From NCBI GenBank assembly GCA_009733575.1, contig ML769449.1, positions 62,001 through 126,000 of the forward strand: a stretch of DNA of 64,000 nt. Direction: 5' to 3'. Source of the DNA: Gymnopus androsaceus JB14 (Eukaryota > Basidiomycota > Agaricomycetes > Agaricales > Omphalotaceae). The stretch's first letter is position 1. The number at the start of each line of letters is the position of its first letter. The translations under genes were made by a program, and so were the position numbers. Shown piece after piece: positions 23,331 to 36,284 of this stretch. A model generated the notes under the pieces. The model saw only the letters and a program-made list of their open reading frames with translations, was not told the origin of the DNA and made no database searches.

Positions 23331-26300
23331 CTTAAGGCAATGGCAGGTGATATGACATTTAAAAGGTCGACGGTGAACTTGATTCAATGACTGTGAATGT
23401 GATTCTGTGGTCTTAGAACATGTATACTAGGATAGTGCATGGTTAGTAAGGTAGGGTACAGGCAAACTCTGCCAACCCCACATGCCAATTTGTGACACTC
23501 TGTATTTAGTAATTTTTGAGCGCTGATCATCAAACTCCTTTGTTTTAGCACAACTAAAGCATCCCTTGCTTATCCCCCATTAGCATCAATTTGTATGTAC
23601 TGCAGGAGCCTGTGGCTTTTTTCCGGAAATTTTATAACGCAATTTGAATGACTAGATGCAAAAATACTGCTGAACAGTATGCTGTGAGGAGCGCTTACCT
23701 CTTTTTATTCACCAGTAACTTTGCAATGTCGAAATGGAAGCTATTTAAAGAAATAATTCTTATGAGAGCATTAAACATGATGGGATATGGTAGTTTCACT
23801 GTTTTACAGTACACTTATACACCCTTACTTAGGTGTACCATTGTAACATTGCATTACTGGGCAAGAGGTATGTGGAAATTTAAGCGCCCATATCATGAGG
23901 GGAGGGGAGGGGGGTCTGCCGGGCCCTTAAGGTCGAACTATTTTTTGGCACTTTTTACAGCTCTGTCAGGTCAGATCCATCAGAAATATACTAAATATAG
24001 CAAAAGACATGTTTTCTGTGCAATTTCAGACTGTTTTGGAAGTGCTGGCCCCTAGGACTTGGGTTATGGTTTGGTTACCATAGAAGCACTCACTTAGCAC
24101 CTAACATTCCACAGTTTTTTTTTGACATTCAATCAATTCAATCCAGGAGCATGGCAAAGAGAAACAAGGTAGTCACTTTTGGAGACCCTGGACATCAACC
24201 AAAAAGCTTATTTTCTAATATATCAGGAACCCTCTGGATTTGATGCTGAAAGTACTTGATGGTGTGAAGTCTGTCAGCAGGACGTAAAGCTTAGTTATGG
24301 CGGAGAAGGCAATTGGACCCAACATATTGAAGGCAAGGATCATCGAAACCATGCAGCCAGCAAGCTCCCAAAAAAGAAAACTACAATTACGAGCTTTTTC
24401 CAGAAGGGAGTATTGACAAAACCAGCACCAAAAACAGCGCCTGGTCCTTCACGGCTCTCAAGTACCATTGGAATTGTTTCCTTGAAACCAAAACACACCG
24501 GACAGTCAGATGCTTCTTCACCACCAGCTCCACGACCATCCATTGATTCCCCCCCTATTCCATCTCAATCTCCATTGCTCCCACTCACACAGGCCATGCG
24601 GAGGCTAGCACAATCACTGCCTGCTTCAGTACCACTGGCCGAACCTACATCAAAAAATTGCTGAGGTCACCAGAGATCCTTCTCTTCTTATTTCTGATCC
24701 AGACAAAGCTTGGGAAATTCTAAACCCTATACTTCATTTGGTCTTTGGATATGGGTCGACCCCGGATACAATCACTCATCTAGTCATGAAGGGTTCATTG
24801 GGCATTGAAGGCTTTTGCGAATGAGTTGATGCTTGTGTAATGAAGGTGAGGGTCTACTTGAGCCAAAGGTCATGCTATTATTCCAAGCTGCTCAAACTTT
24901 GTACGTTTTGCCCCTTATCTATAGGCATCCATAACTGACCATGCTTAATTAGCATAATACCTTGTGAAAATGTATCACAACAAGCCTCACCTACAGTCCA
25001 AACTACTTCCTTCAGTGTAATAGATGTTGATCTAGATATACCTTCACCTGCAATGCCCCGCAGCTTATTACCGGAAATCATTGACCTTGACCATACTACT
25101 TCTCCGGCAAAGTCCATATCAACCTGCAACACAGCTTTACCTACACAAATATCCCCTGCTAAAGAGGAGAGATGCCCCAGTTACCACATGCAATTCCTTG
25201 ACAAGAGTGGTGTAGAGCACTCACCATTCACCTCCTATCCTTGGTTGATACACGCAATACACAGTCTTCCTTGGGATGTTAGTGTTGATAGCAGGAATGC
25301 AAAAATGTTTTTATGCTCACATCAGTGCTCTGGATTTCCCGTGATATCTGCATCTGCAGATGAATGCATGCTGTCAGAACCTCCACAATCACACTGTCAT
25401 TATGGGCTCTCATCATTGATTCCTTGACGGAGCAGAGGAAATGACACAGTGGCAGTACCTATCCCCTGCACAGATGCTCGCCGCCCTTCAACGGAAGACT
25501 GTGGAGATACAAGGATCTCGCTTGCATGCGCTGAATACTGGAAGGGTTATTGCTACATGAGATAGACGTCTCAATGCATTCAAATGTCTCACAGTCGCTA
25601 TTGAAACTCATGACATACCATGAATCCAAAGCCTGATAGCTGTGCAGCTCCGTCATGGATGTAGCCCACAGTACATGCTTGAAAAGATTGATGCGGCCAT
25701 AAACCACACCTACAGCCCTTGCAGCTATGATGAGCATGATTTTCAGTGTGCATTCTTGATGTACAAAATAGGGGGCCACTGCATCGCCAACATAAGCAAT
25801 AATGCACTTGGGATTCCATCTATGAGTGCTACAAAAAGGAAAATGAGTGTCACACCTCTTTGTTCATCTGCTGGCAAACCTACACTTGATGAAATGAAGC
25901 ATAATCTCTTGGTGTTGCTGCCTGGGCCACCCAAAGGTTAGGCAATAGAAGGGGGTAGAACACCAATTATGGGCATGAGTGTCTGCATTGATGAGGTCAA
26001 AATTGAGGAGCAACTTCGGTAGGATCCTCTCACCAATATGATCCTAGGTGTCTGTTGGGAGCATGGTCACTGTTGCAATCTAGAGTTCAGCACACTCGTC
26101 GATGCAAAAACAGTGTTACGCTGCCTTCATAGTGATGTTGTTCACCTGGCAAGTGAGGTAAATGTCCTTCCGAATCACAAAGAAATATCACACTCACTGG
26201 ACCAACAGGGAACTGTCATGGCAGTAACACTTCTCAGTGGTCAGCCCAAGGAGTACGCTGCATGCCCATTCTGCATTTCTGGAACCTGCAAGCACAAAAA

Positions 26301-27999
26301 TGCAGAAGCACATATGGAAATTCTCTCGACCACCATTGAAGCTGTCAGGGATTCACAGGTTGGCTTTTTCCACCGATTGTACTATATTGCTAGCAATGGT
26401 GCCGCAAATCAATGGCATGGGGCTAGCTCATTGACATTGACAAGCAAGCTTTCACCTGAGAGCAAGCTTTACCAGTGACTGGGAATGCTCAAACTTTTCA
26501 ACTTGCTATGCGGGGTTGATGAGCTTACCAGTGACTACGACTGGAAGCATGTCTTGAAACGCTTCCGAAACACACTTTCTGCAACAAAAAGGTTTATTCA
26601 TTAATGGAGTTGCAATCACTGAAAGCATCCTCAAGAGCCACCTTACAATAGAGGAGTTCATAGCCGGAAACCTCTGCAGCATCTCTACTTGTTCCAAATG
26701 ATTGCCAGGATGTCACACTCATGGTCCAGCTACTGAATGCCCTCGCAAACCTCCCCGAATTACCAGTTTCAGCATCTCCCGCTGCAAAAGCCACATGTCA
26801 TGTCTTGAGCCTCCTTGGTCAGGTGTATCGACATCTGCTAGATGCCTATCTGGATGTTGATATGTCTCTGAGCAAGCAGATGACATTTCTCAGCGCTGCC
26901 GCTCACCTGATCCTGGCCCTGTACAACGGAAACAAGGGAGGGTTCATCCCCATTCAGCTTTGCTTTGATGTAATGTCAATGGTGAAGAATGCGTACTTCT
27001 GTGTTCGCTAAAACTCAGCGTGATAACCCCCTTGCCAAGGTTTAGCTAATCCTGTTTGGCACTGGATGGCCTCAAGAAGGTTTTTAGAATGGTGCGGAGC
27101 ATTGTTGGCAATGATACCAATGCTGATCAGCACCAGCTGACCACCAGGATTGATGGTGCTGTACAATGCGTAAATATCCTCAGTGAGCATCCGGAGTGGG
27201 GAGGAGAGTCACGTAGACTGAACGTGAAGGTTATTTCGAAGGCAAAGGATAATGAGGTCACATCAAAGTATGACCACATAAACCCAATTACTTGGCGAGG
27301 AGATGTCAAGGTCCAGAACGTTCTTCTTCTTGCATGCTGGGAGGAAGGCCGGGTGATTGCAGAGAAAGAGCTTTGTGAAGGAGTTATGGAGCCACCATTT
27401 GAGTGCATGGAGCAGGAGGGTGGTTATGACATTCTCTGTCCTCTGGGAAAAGAGAAAGTCATTTTGGTCAGTGACCTTGCTGTCGGAGAGGAGGAAGAGG
27501 GTGAAGATGAGACTCACACGTACAATGGCCTAAAATCCGAATCAACAGTGCCAGAACCTGCCCATAAACGCTTCCTGAAAGATGCCCCATCTATGAACCA
27601 TGTTCACCAGTCAGATCTTGCTCCTGATCCAGAGGATGTGGCTGCTGATCTTGAGAGCACTCAAGAATCTGAAGCTTCTGGAACAAGAAAGCATGAGGCT
27701 TGGGTCAGTGCAGGAGATGGCTCCAATAACTATGTCCACAAATTGTCAATTCTCCGCTTATACTCCAGCCCACTCTACAACCCTGAATCAACCAACCACC
27801 TGAAAGCGTATCAGAGGATACAGAAAATATGCTCCGCCATCATTACCTGATGGAATAGATCTTTCGGAGCTCGAGAAGAGCGAAGTGATATTGATTGAAG
27901 ATCCCGCACTCACAATCATCGAATGTGAAGGTCAAGCTTTTCTCGCTCTGATTAAGGTTCGCACTATCCTCTACAACAACCGGTCTCACCTGGGCGGAT

Positions 28000-29346
28000 T
28001 GAGTTATTATCAGTCAAAATTTTACAGGAAATTTGTCAAGTAAAATATACACTTTTCCTGTGCAATCTCCTGCAAGAAAGGAGATCTTTTGCATTGGTAA
28101 AAGAACCTGGGAAAGATAGCCTTTTACACTATAAATCTCCCCAGAAAAAATTAGGAGCTTTTGCCAAGGATAAAAAAGGACAATTTCATGAGAAATTTCT
28201 TTCCTTTCACACATGTAAAAGATGCTGGCAAAATTTGTCTTTTTCAGCTGAAATCTCCACTGTAATTGGCTTCCTTTCCTATTAGAAATAGACAATGAAA
28301 TTATTGTTCTTTCCTGTAAACTTTTCTGAGGGAGGGCGGTAGGTGAACCGGGTGCTGCCCTGCCACAAGGGCAGCAGATAGCCCAGAATGAGGGCAGAGT
28401 CCGGGGCTGACATAAGTATTGTACGAATAGCAGTGGCGCCAATTTCAAGTGCTATGTTCCAATGCAGTTTTTTCAATACAAAGTACATTGGCATAAATAT
28501 TGACATTGTCACTAAGTAGATGAGCTATCAGAACCCAGTTATTCCTCAATGAGACCGCACCGGTTTATTTACCTATTCGATGCATGAGGGGTGAAAGTGT
28601 GCCCATGCTGGCACATGGCAGTTACTCATGCAGTTTCAAGAGCAGGATTTAGACTCGAACCACTCCCTGCTGCAGAGACGTGATGCATGGAGGTGCCAAC
28701 ACCAAAGCTACTGGCTCGAGTCTAGAGCAGGATCAGGCACAAAATCCTGCACTTGTAACCAACTCATATTCAACCTACTACATTTACAGTACTTACTTGG
28801 TAGTACTAGAAGTAGTACAGTGCCAGTGGTCCATGCAAGATCTGTAGCTGTAATATTGCAATTGATGATCCAAGTTACCAAGTATTAGTTGTACTGTGTA
28901 AGTAAGCTGTATCTAACTTGTCAACCCATGGTGTCGCCCCTCATTCTGCCCTCATTCTGGACTATCTGCTGCCCTGGGAGTGGGCAAACATGTTGTCCCC
29001 TTACCACCCTCCCTCGAAAAAGTTTATGGGAAAGAACAATAATTTCATTGTCTATTTCTAATGGGAAAGGAAGCCAATTACAGTGGAGATTTCAGCTGAA
29101 AAAGACAAATTTTCCCAGCATCTTTTACATGTGTGCAAGGAAGGAAGTTTCTCATGAAATTGTCCTTTTTTATCCTCAGCAAAAGCTCCTAATTTTTTCA
29201 GGGGAGATTTATAGTGTGTAAAAGGTTATCTTTCCCAGGTTCTTTTACCAATGCAAAAGATCTCCTTTCTCGCAGGAGATTGCACAGGAAAAAGTGTATA
29301 TTTTACTTGACAAATTTCCTGTAAAATTTTGACTGATAATAACTCA
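28000..29346. mobile_element. 1.35-kb element with ~410-bp TIRs inside the transposon gene
   Basis: TGAGTTATTATCAGTCAAAA at 28000 returns inverted at 29346, and complementarity extends about 410 bp on each side (to about 28418 and from about 28930). Shared blocks include ttgtcaagtaaaatatacac and ctgaaatctccactgtaatt. The central ~500 bp is not inverted and holds a tRNA/SINE-like unit. It splits the transposon gene between CACCTGGGCGGAT and gtctgctggggtg. Target duplication is ambiguous because the ends extend into a palindrome; TA is possible. Confidence 0.8.
28640..28740 (-). other. tRNA/SINE-like segment with A and B boxes
   Basis: On the minus strand TAGCTTTGGTGTTGG (28711-28697) resembles a Pol III A box and GGTTCGAGTCT (28661-28651) matches the B box; their spacing of about 49 nt is tRNA-like. 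The T stem pairs poorly and no full cloverleaf could be drawn, so it is not called a functional tRNA. It may be a SINE head captured inside the long-TIR element. Confidence 0.4.
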
Positions 29347-32146
29347 GTCTGCTGGGGTGTCTACACAGTCGCTACCTATACGCCTTCTCCATGAACCAAA
29401 TGTTGCAGTAGATGGTCAAATCATGGTCTTGCAAATGATTGACAATGACTATCAGCCTGGAAAGGCTGACTGGGAATGGACAGGTCAGCTAGAGTCATCG
29501 GACAAAGCAATGTTGAGGGACATACCAGGATCGGTGATAGAGCCAATAAACCCTGACCTCGCGCGCCCATCTGCCAACCAAAGTACTAGCGAAACCTTTG
29601 TCTTCCACACCAATGAGCTCCGCAGAATTGCAGCAATACTAGCTGAATGATTACATCCAGCCCACGTTGAAGTTAACCTTCCTTGCGTGCCTAAAAGCAA
29701 TACATTTCCTTATAGAACAACAAACGGTGAGCTGGCAACTTTTGGACATATAACAATTAACGTACTCACAAAACTCACAGATGAAGCATGTTTTCACTTT
29801 GAGGAACTGGAATACCTCCCTGTCACCAATGTCCTATGCTGTTCCAAGTGCCCGGCAGTAAAGCTAGACAGTATGAGTGCCCCAGATGCTCTACAGCATA
29901 TGGGAGCTCATATACTAAAGGATGTCCATCTAAAAGATGCCAATCAGCCATGTGGATTATATCTGAATACAGGGGGGCTCTGCCAAATTTACCTTCACAA
30001 ACATTTGAAGGCTCCCACTGTAATTGATATGAAGCAATCCCGGTGTCAAAACCTGAAGTCATTCAGTGTCAAGACGGCGGCAGAGTTTAAACTTGGCTCA
30101 CCTTGCACAAATCATCCATTAACCTGTCCATTATGCCCTTCGGATGCTCCAGCTGTATGGAAATACAACCTTGTCCAGCATCTCGAGAACTCTCATCATG
30201 TCCCCAACATCAAGGTGTACCACAAGCTCTATGATCTTGACCCCGCCGAATCTACCCTCATGAAAAAACATCTTGATGCAAAACCTCGTGCAAAGAGATT
30301 AAAGGGGAGCTTGAGTGCAATGAAGATATCAGTTGCTCATGGCACACGCATGGTACTCCGGTAAGTTGCATAGGCCTTGCTCCTCAAACTGCATAGACTT
30401 ATTTCAGGAACAGAACTACAGGAATTGAGGGCATTGAAGACAAACCTGTATTTCCACAAGCAGACAATATCAAGGAGGGCTTCAATGACATTTATGAGCA
30501 TAACGAGTGGATGCGAAACAACAACAATAATGGAATGCCGGCACTTTATGAGCATCCCGAGCCCAACACTGATGATTTTGACAACATGTATGTTGACAAT
30601 CCTGCTCATGCCCAGAGCTTTCAACCACCGCCAAACAAGTCTAGCAAAAAAGCAGGATCAGTCAGCATTAATGGAGACGGAACAACATCATCAGCAATAG
30701 ATGAAGACAACTACGTTCCTCAAGCAGATAACATGGAACAGGTTTCAGGGTATGAAGAAAATGAGAAGGAGGCAGAAGGTGTCGTGCCTCATACGCATCT
30801 ATACGCATATGAGCGTGACAAGTCCTTCGGACTTGACAAAATGGACACATTACTTACATTACTTACATTGTACATAAAAACCCGAACGCTTACTTACTCA
30901 GTGACAGAGTCTCGGTCTCGCTGAGACTCGTTACCTTAGCATTTGACTGGTATACGCCGATGCCACCAACTGTACAGCTGGTGGTATATACGGCGATGCT
31001 ACCTAGAGAAATATATCTTGTTTTCCCCCATCTTCTACTTGCATACTAAGCAAGCTGTGAGAGTTTACACCGCCGCACTCAAAGCACGTCTCAAGCACAC
31101 ACGAGACTCAGCTTTACAAAGGTAAGCGAGCTCACCTTATCACACAATTACACTACTAATTCCGGATTTCAGAACCCAGCACTAGTCGTTCTGCTCATAC
31201 AAGGCATCCTTCCAAATGTGCTGTTGATGCAATAGAGTGGGTATGTGCGGACTATACATGTGAGCTAGTGATCGAAGACAACCAAGCCTTTGTTGAGTGT
31301 TCATGTCCTGGATGCAGCCTTAAGGTAAGTGTTATTGATTTTGTCTTCAAGTTCAAGGCTAATACATACCATAACATATCATCTGCATTGCTGAGGCCTT
31401 CTAGAACAGCCTATAGACGACTGGTTTTGCGACGAGGAGTGCCGGAAAAATGCTACAGGGAGAGGAAGTATCAGTAAGTGACGTAGAATACACAGAAACC
31501 ACTGAACTCGCCATATTTTTGAGTTATACCGCTAGCACAATGGTCTGTGTAGAAGTCATGGAGAAGAGCAGCAAAAGAGCAGAGACGAAAATGAGTGTGG
31601 GGCAAATGCGGGTTGAATGTGGGGCAAAGTCTAGAATACGGCTGCATGAGAGTTTTGCAGTAAACATGTGCAAGAAGTGACAAAAGCCTTGTGATTGTGC
31701 AAAACTCCTTCTTTTTTAGGCAGGGGGGGAGGGGGGGGAGGTCTCCCAAAGCCTTAAGGTCAAAAATCATCATGATATATAAAATTTAAAATCTACATAC
31801 CCCTTGTTACTGGGTACACATTGCTATCATCCTGAAGATTTATATGTAGAGCATATATCCTCAGCTGTATATAGTCATAGTGTACACATCCGGACTACTC
31901 TATAACATATAGTGTTAGATTCTACAGTATTTCTGCATCTAGTCACTCAAATTTCATTGTAAAATTCCCGGAAAAAAACTACAGGCTCCTGTAGCACATG
32001 CAAATCGATGTTAATTGGGGATAAGCAAGGGATGCTTTAGTTGTGCTAAAACAAAGTTTGACGCTCAGCGCTTAAAAATTACTAAATACAGAGCATCACA
32101 AATTGGCATGTGGGGTTGGCAGAGTTTGCTTGTCCTCTACCTTACT

Positions 32147-33560
32147 TATTTTAATTCTACCTCAACCATCACCTTGAAAGCCTCAAGGAAAGTAGTAGAG
32201 CACACTGCGAGGATGATATCATGATCGGGCTGAAAATACACTGAAGTTATTGGAAAGATATCAATGTCTAATTCAGCTACTTCATATCTTTGATAATCTT
32301 TCCAATAACCTCAGCATATCCTCGTATACTCTCATCCCCACAGTGGCGTCTATCGAAGCGCTGAGATTGGATGCTTCTCCGGCCCGGTATCATCCGCGGA
32401 CCGCAACGCTTAACAACTCAAGGCTTGCAAATTTACCTCCAGGACCATTTCTGCAAGCAACCTTATTTTTCAGCCCGCAAGATAGTGCTATCAACCAATT
32501 ATAAGTGTCTATATCAAGGACTAACGCCGTCTCGGAGGTTCTCAATTGCTAAATAACTACAAGAAGATTCTATCCCGGCTTTGCCATGAATACAGACTAC
32601 AGAATCTATCCTCCAGTATATATTTATTCCATTCAAGAAACGCTTTATAATAACGCTTCATCAACTCTGATGAGCAAGATCCCGCAGCTCTACAGTGCCA
32701 CGTATTGAATGTAAGTCAAGGAGTTGTGAGTCCAATCATATATTACTGGTTGATCTGCTTAGATTGTTCTAGGTGTAAGAGTGGCAATATCCGCGGGTAT
32801 GCTCCTCGTATAGAGTTTAGCAATCGGAATGTGAAGGTCAGCACAATGACTTCTATGTTTATGATAATTGGCCATAGAGCGTCACAATTATGGCGTATGT
32901 TATATTCAAGTTCAAGTGATAGACATGTTCAGCCCTTGGAGCTATACTTGGTGAATCAGCCTATTCAAAATCCAACACCCAATTCCCGTCAAGTGCCATT
33001 CGATCGAAAGTTCTGCTATAGTTCCTGGTGATGGACGATCCATATTTATCGATGCATCAGGATCCAGGACGCCAAATAGACCTCTGGACCTCTCGGGTAT
33101 CGACCGTCACTGCAGTAAAATCAAAACTTAATCCACCCTCAAACTCTCAGGCCTTACGAAAGTGGGGTATATTTTCAGATGGCAGTGGAAGCCCATGGAT
33201 GAAATCATTTGAAGATATAACCTCCTGTGAGCTGGTAGAGAATCTTCGGTGGCGATCAGCTTTCAGATCTTTGGTGGCATGTCGGTGTACACCATCAGGA
33301 AAAGCTTGCGGGCAGTTGGTAGGCTGCTGCACCGCTTGAATCTCGACATCATCGCAAGGCAGATCCCCCCGCCCCCCATTTCCTTATAAATAGCCCTACC
33401 TGAAGTTCTTTCCATCGAATTTTGAAAGCATCTGTTATGTAAGGTGTTCCGGTATCTTATAAAACGGCTACTGTCTCAAGGCCCTTCAACTTGATTCCTG
33501 CTACTCTACTATCACTGGCGCTTGCCCCCCTAAACTCAATCCTATTCATATTCTGTCCTG
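32147..33560. other. Intergenic, includes upstream part of a segmental duplication
   Basis: No gene model could be supported. From about 33040 the sequence is duplicated at about 35560 (shared gaggacgccaaatag, cgaccgt.actgcagtaa, ggaagcccgtggatgaaat), so this is the 5' region of the duplicated membrane-protein gene. Further upstream, 32230-32330 contains a short inverted repeat ttattggaaagat/atctttccaataa. Confidence 0.5.
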
Positions 33561-33563
33561 GCC

Positions 33564-35127
33564 ATGCCGATCATGACTCCATACAATGTTACAATCAACT
33601 CCCAGACAGCGAATCTCGTCTACAAACCGTATAAGGATGGGGACCTTTCAGGTGGATGGAATCTTACCTATACCCTAGTCCCAGATGGTGCCGCTCCAGA
33701 AACAACTGCAAACGGAACCTCGTATCATCGTACAACGTTCCCTGGGGCAAGCATGGCCCTTACTTTCACAGGAACAGATATCTATCTGTATGGAAACGCG
33801 TCTGCTGGTTCATACAGCGTTGCTGTAGATGGTGGAACTGCGACACAAGGTGCAAACGACGTACCGCAAGGCGGACTACTCGATGCTGTTACGAGCCTTA
33901 GTTATGGAAATCATTCCGTAACGCTCACTTCAACTGGGACGAACGAAGTGGCTTTTCAATACGCAGATGTGACTATTGGTATTCCCGGGTAGGTCCGATG
34001 TGATCTCTCCTTTCACCCATCGACTTATCCAACTTGATAGCACGCCAGAACTAGAGACAATATTAGCAATAACAGCAACCAATGCCAGGTCGTCGGGGGA
34101 CTTGACGGGTCTTGGGCGCGGGTTTAATCCATTCTTCTCTTTCGCCAATCCAGGATGGAATTTTCCAAATGAGTTTGAATTCAGTACGTCGCCATTAAAT
34201 TTCCTTTGCTTTGTGTGAAACCTTAACAGTGTATTCTAATCCTGCGGGCAACGCTATTTCCATTGTTCCTCGGGTTTCCGCTATAACAAGCAGCTCGTCT
34301 GTGAAATTTACGCTCGCAAACACCAGTGCTTTTTTAATTCTGGGACCGCTCAATGATAACCATGGTATTTTCCAGGTCACTATGATTCCGGATGGCGACA
34401 CGAACAACCAGATTGTTCAAACTGGCAATGGAAGCTCTTTTCTGTCTGATCCTCAGCAAATCTTGTTTTGGCACAGCGGCATGGATGAAACGATAGCATA
34501 TGTTATCGAGGTGACAAATACCGCTAATGACGCCCCGCAAAGCCAAAACTTTTTTTCGCTCGGGATACGGGCTCTGGTGACTGTTTCAAGGTAAGCGAGT
34601 GTTCCTGATGCAAGTGACTGCACTTATTCGCAAATAAGTACCACTAGTAGTGCTCCTGAAACTGTGACAGCAGTGTCCGCTAATAGTAAAATACTTTCGA
34701 ATGGAGCAGTAGCCGGAATTACTGTGAGTATTAGTAGTGCTACTGCATACAACTTGACTTTGACCGACAGCTGTTTCGAATACTTAGCTAGGAGCCGTCG
34801 CAATGGTATTGGGTGTCATCACTGCGTTAACTTTTCTATGTAGACGATCCTATAATCGGTTTGTTATTCATCTTTCGCTGGGTTCTTCCGATTAAAATCT
34901 TCGCAGAATACATGTGGGACCATTTGAAACAAATGATAGTGAGTCGCCAATTCACCTTTTAGTACTATCAAAGATTTACCTCTACCTCAGCTCCCCTGCA
35001 ACAGCAAACAAACCGTCCAGATTTACAAATTCAGGATCAAATTCAGTCTCAAGTATACGTGGAAGACACATCTACTTTGCCTCCGGTGTATACTGAATAT
35101 GGCAACAACTTCGCTTATTCAGGCTGA
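33564..35127 (+). CDS. Single-pass membrane protein, tandem copy 1
   Basis: Seven exons (33564-33988, 34041-34183, 34230-34590, 34639-34723, 34788-34858, 34907-34938, 34991-35127) join in frame to 417 residues. The N-terminal ~320 residues are Asn/Ser/Thr-rich with many N-x-S/T sites and beta-rich segments (GASMALTFTGTDIYLYGNAS, SVKFTLANTSAFLILGP), resembling the jelly-roll ectodomains of many Agaricomycete membrane proteins. A helix at about residues 330-353 (GAVAGITLGAVAMVLGVITA) is followed by CRRRS, a stop-transfer signal. The cytoplasmic tail ends LPPVYTEYGNNFAYSG with a PPxY motif. No N-terminal signal peptide is visible, so an upstream exon may be missing. The exon 5 donor is GTTTGT, unlike GTGAGC in copy 2. 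Function unknown; surface sensing or adhesion is a guess. Confidence 0.8.
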
Positions 35128-36284
35128 TCGCAAAGGCCGGCATGTTACACAACCCTAATACATCTATTACTTACATTCCATGCATATGCATATGCAGGTG
35201 GTGAGGAGAAGGATAAAAATAGCTGTTAGCCGCAAAGGACGGACTGGTCCGCGAAACCAGCCTCATGATTAAGCCACTTCCAAAATATTCAATGCAATTC
35301 AATTACGGTGGGGGCCTACGACTGAAATTTTCGTTTTTCGATTGGCCAGCATTTGTGGTCAGCATTTGGAATAAAATTCGGTTCTGGTTGCAAAGGCAAC
35401 AAGGTACATAGGAGAGCTCAGAGCTCTCAGGATGAAATGCGACGTAAAATTATGCGAACAATGGAATGAAGCCTTTGAATTCGATCCAATTTCGACCTAT
35501 TTATTTGCGGCACCCATGCTCAAGCATAGCAAAAGTCTTGAATGTTGGTTACTGAAAGGAAAATGGAAGAGGACGCCAAATAGATCGATAGACCTCTCGA
35601 GTATTGACCGTGACTGCAGTAAGGACAAAACTTAATCCATCGCAAGCCTCAAAGTGGGTTAAATCTTCCGATTACAGAGCACAGGTAGTGTTGGTTGGAA
35701 GCCCGTGGATGAAATTATTTCTATCCTCCCGCAAACTGTTTACGGGATCCGTTTAGGGTAGGGAATCTTGGTAGCCTTCAGCTCTTAGATCTGTATATGT
35801 GGGCGTGCGACATCATCGCAAGTCGGCAAGTTCTTCGAATTTCCGCTTTATTTCACGCTTGCATCGCTCCAGGCATTGGCTATAACTCATTGGTGAGTTG
35901 ATTCTTTGTCTTTTAGAGCAATATTAACTTGCTCGATTAGGGAAGGGAGAATTTTACTCGCAATCGCCGCAAGGCTTGCAAGCTGGCAAGTTTTTAGATA
36001 GCCGGAGTGACGCCAACCTTTGATGATGTGTCGATCAGAGTGCCGCGAAGGTTGTACATGTACAGCTTTGAAGTGGAAAAAACGGGCCTCCTCTCATTTG
36101 TCTATGAAGTTTTTCTGAGACAGCTTATCGAATTTTGGAAGCATCTGTTATGTAAGGTGTTCCGGCATCTTATAAAACGGCTACTGTCTCAAGGTCCTTC
36201 AACTTGATTCCTGCTACATCTACTATCACTGGCGCTTGCATCCCCCCCACTAAACTCGATCCCTATTTATAGTCTGTCCTGGCC
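35128..36284. other. Spacer between tandem duplicates
   Basis: The second half (from about 35560) repeats the upstream region of copy 1. The remainder shows no gene. A short hairpin CGCAAAGGACGGACTGGTCC lies near 35230. Confidence 0.5.

Larger units (their letters stand above)
24152..31479 (+). pseudogene. Transposon-borne zinc-finger/PHD-like protein, decayed
   Basis: Consecutive fragments read as one protein: a C2H2-like finger CEVCQQDVKLSYGGEGNWTQ with H-x5-H near 24265-24330; AWEILNPILHLVFGYGSTPD (24703), broken by TGA at about 24823; a middle block with LGVCWEHGHC and YAACPFCISGTCKHKN (26040-26310); LSAAAHLILALY and MSMVKNAYFC (26890-27005); DGLKKVFRMVRSIVGNDTNA (27065); HPEWGGESRR and DHINPITWRGDV; after the nested insertion, a Cys-rich block CPLCPSDAPAVWKYNLVQH (30127); and a final exon pair ending DWFCDEEC (about 31420), a partial PHD-like cluster. 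From memory, this order resembles a family common in Agaricomycete repeats. The RSIVGNDTN-type segment is reminiscent of P-element/THAP9 transposases, as inference only. Many stops and frameshifts make it inactive. Confidence 0.65.
23445..32146 (+). mobile_element. 8.7-kb DNA transposon with ~230-bp TIRs
   Basis: The left end (about 23445-23680, starting AGTAAGGTAGGGTACA) is mirrored at the right end (about 31925-32146), including ggcatgtggggttggcagag and caagggatgctttagttgtg. Target duplication is unclear. Between the TIRs lies one decayed multi-exon gene on the plus strand and a nested long-TIR element (28000-29346). A C-rich/G-rich tract with ccttaaggtc occurs near both inner TIR edges. 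Superfamily unassigned. Confidence 0.78.

Noticed and set aside
28640..28740. Functional tRNA gene
   Set aside because: A and B boxes are present, but acceptor and T stems do not pair well and no cloverleaf could be drawn.
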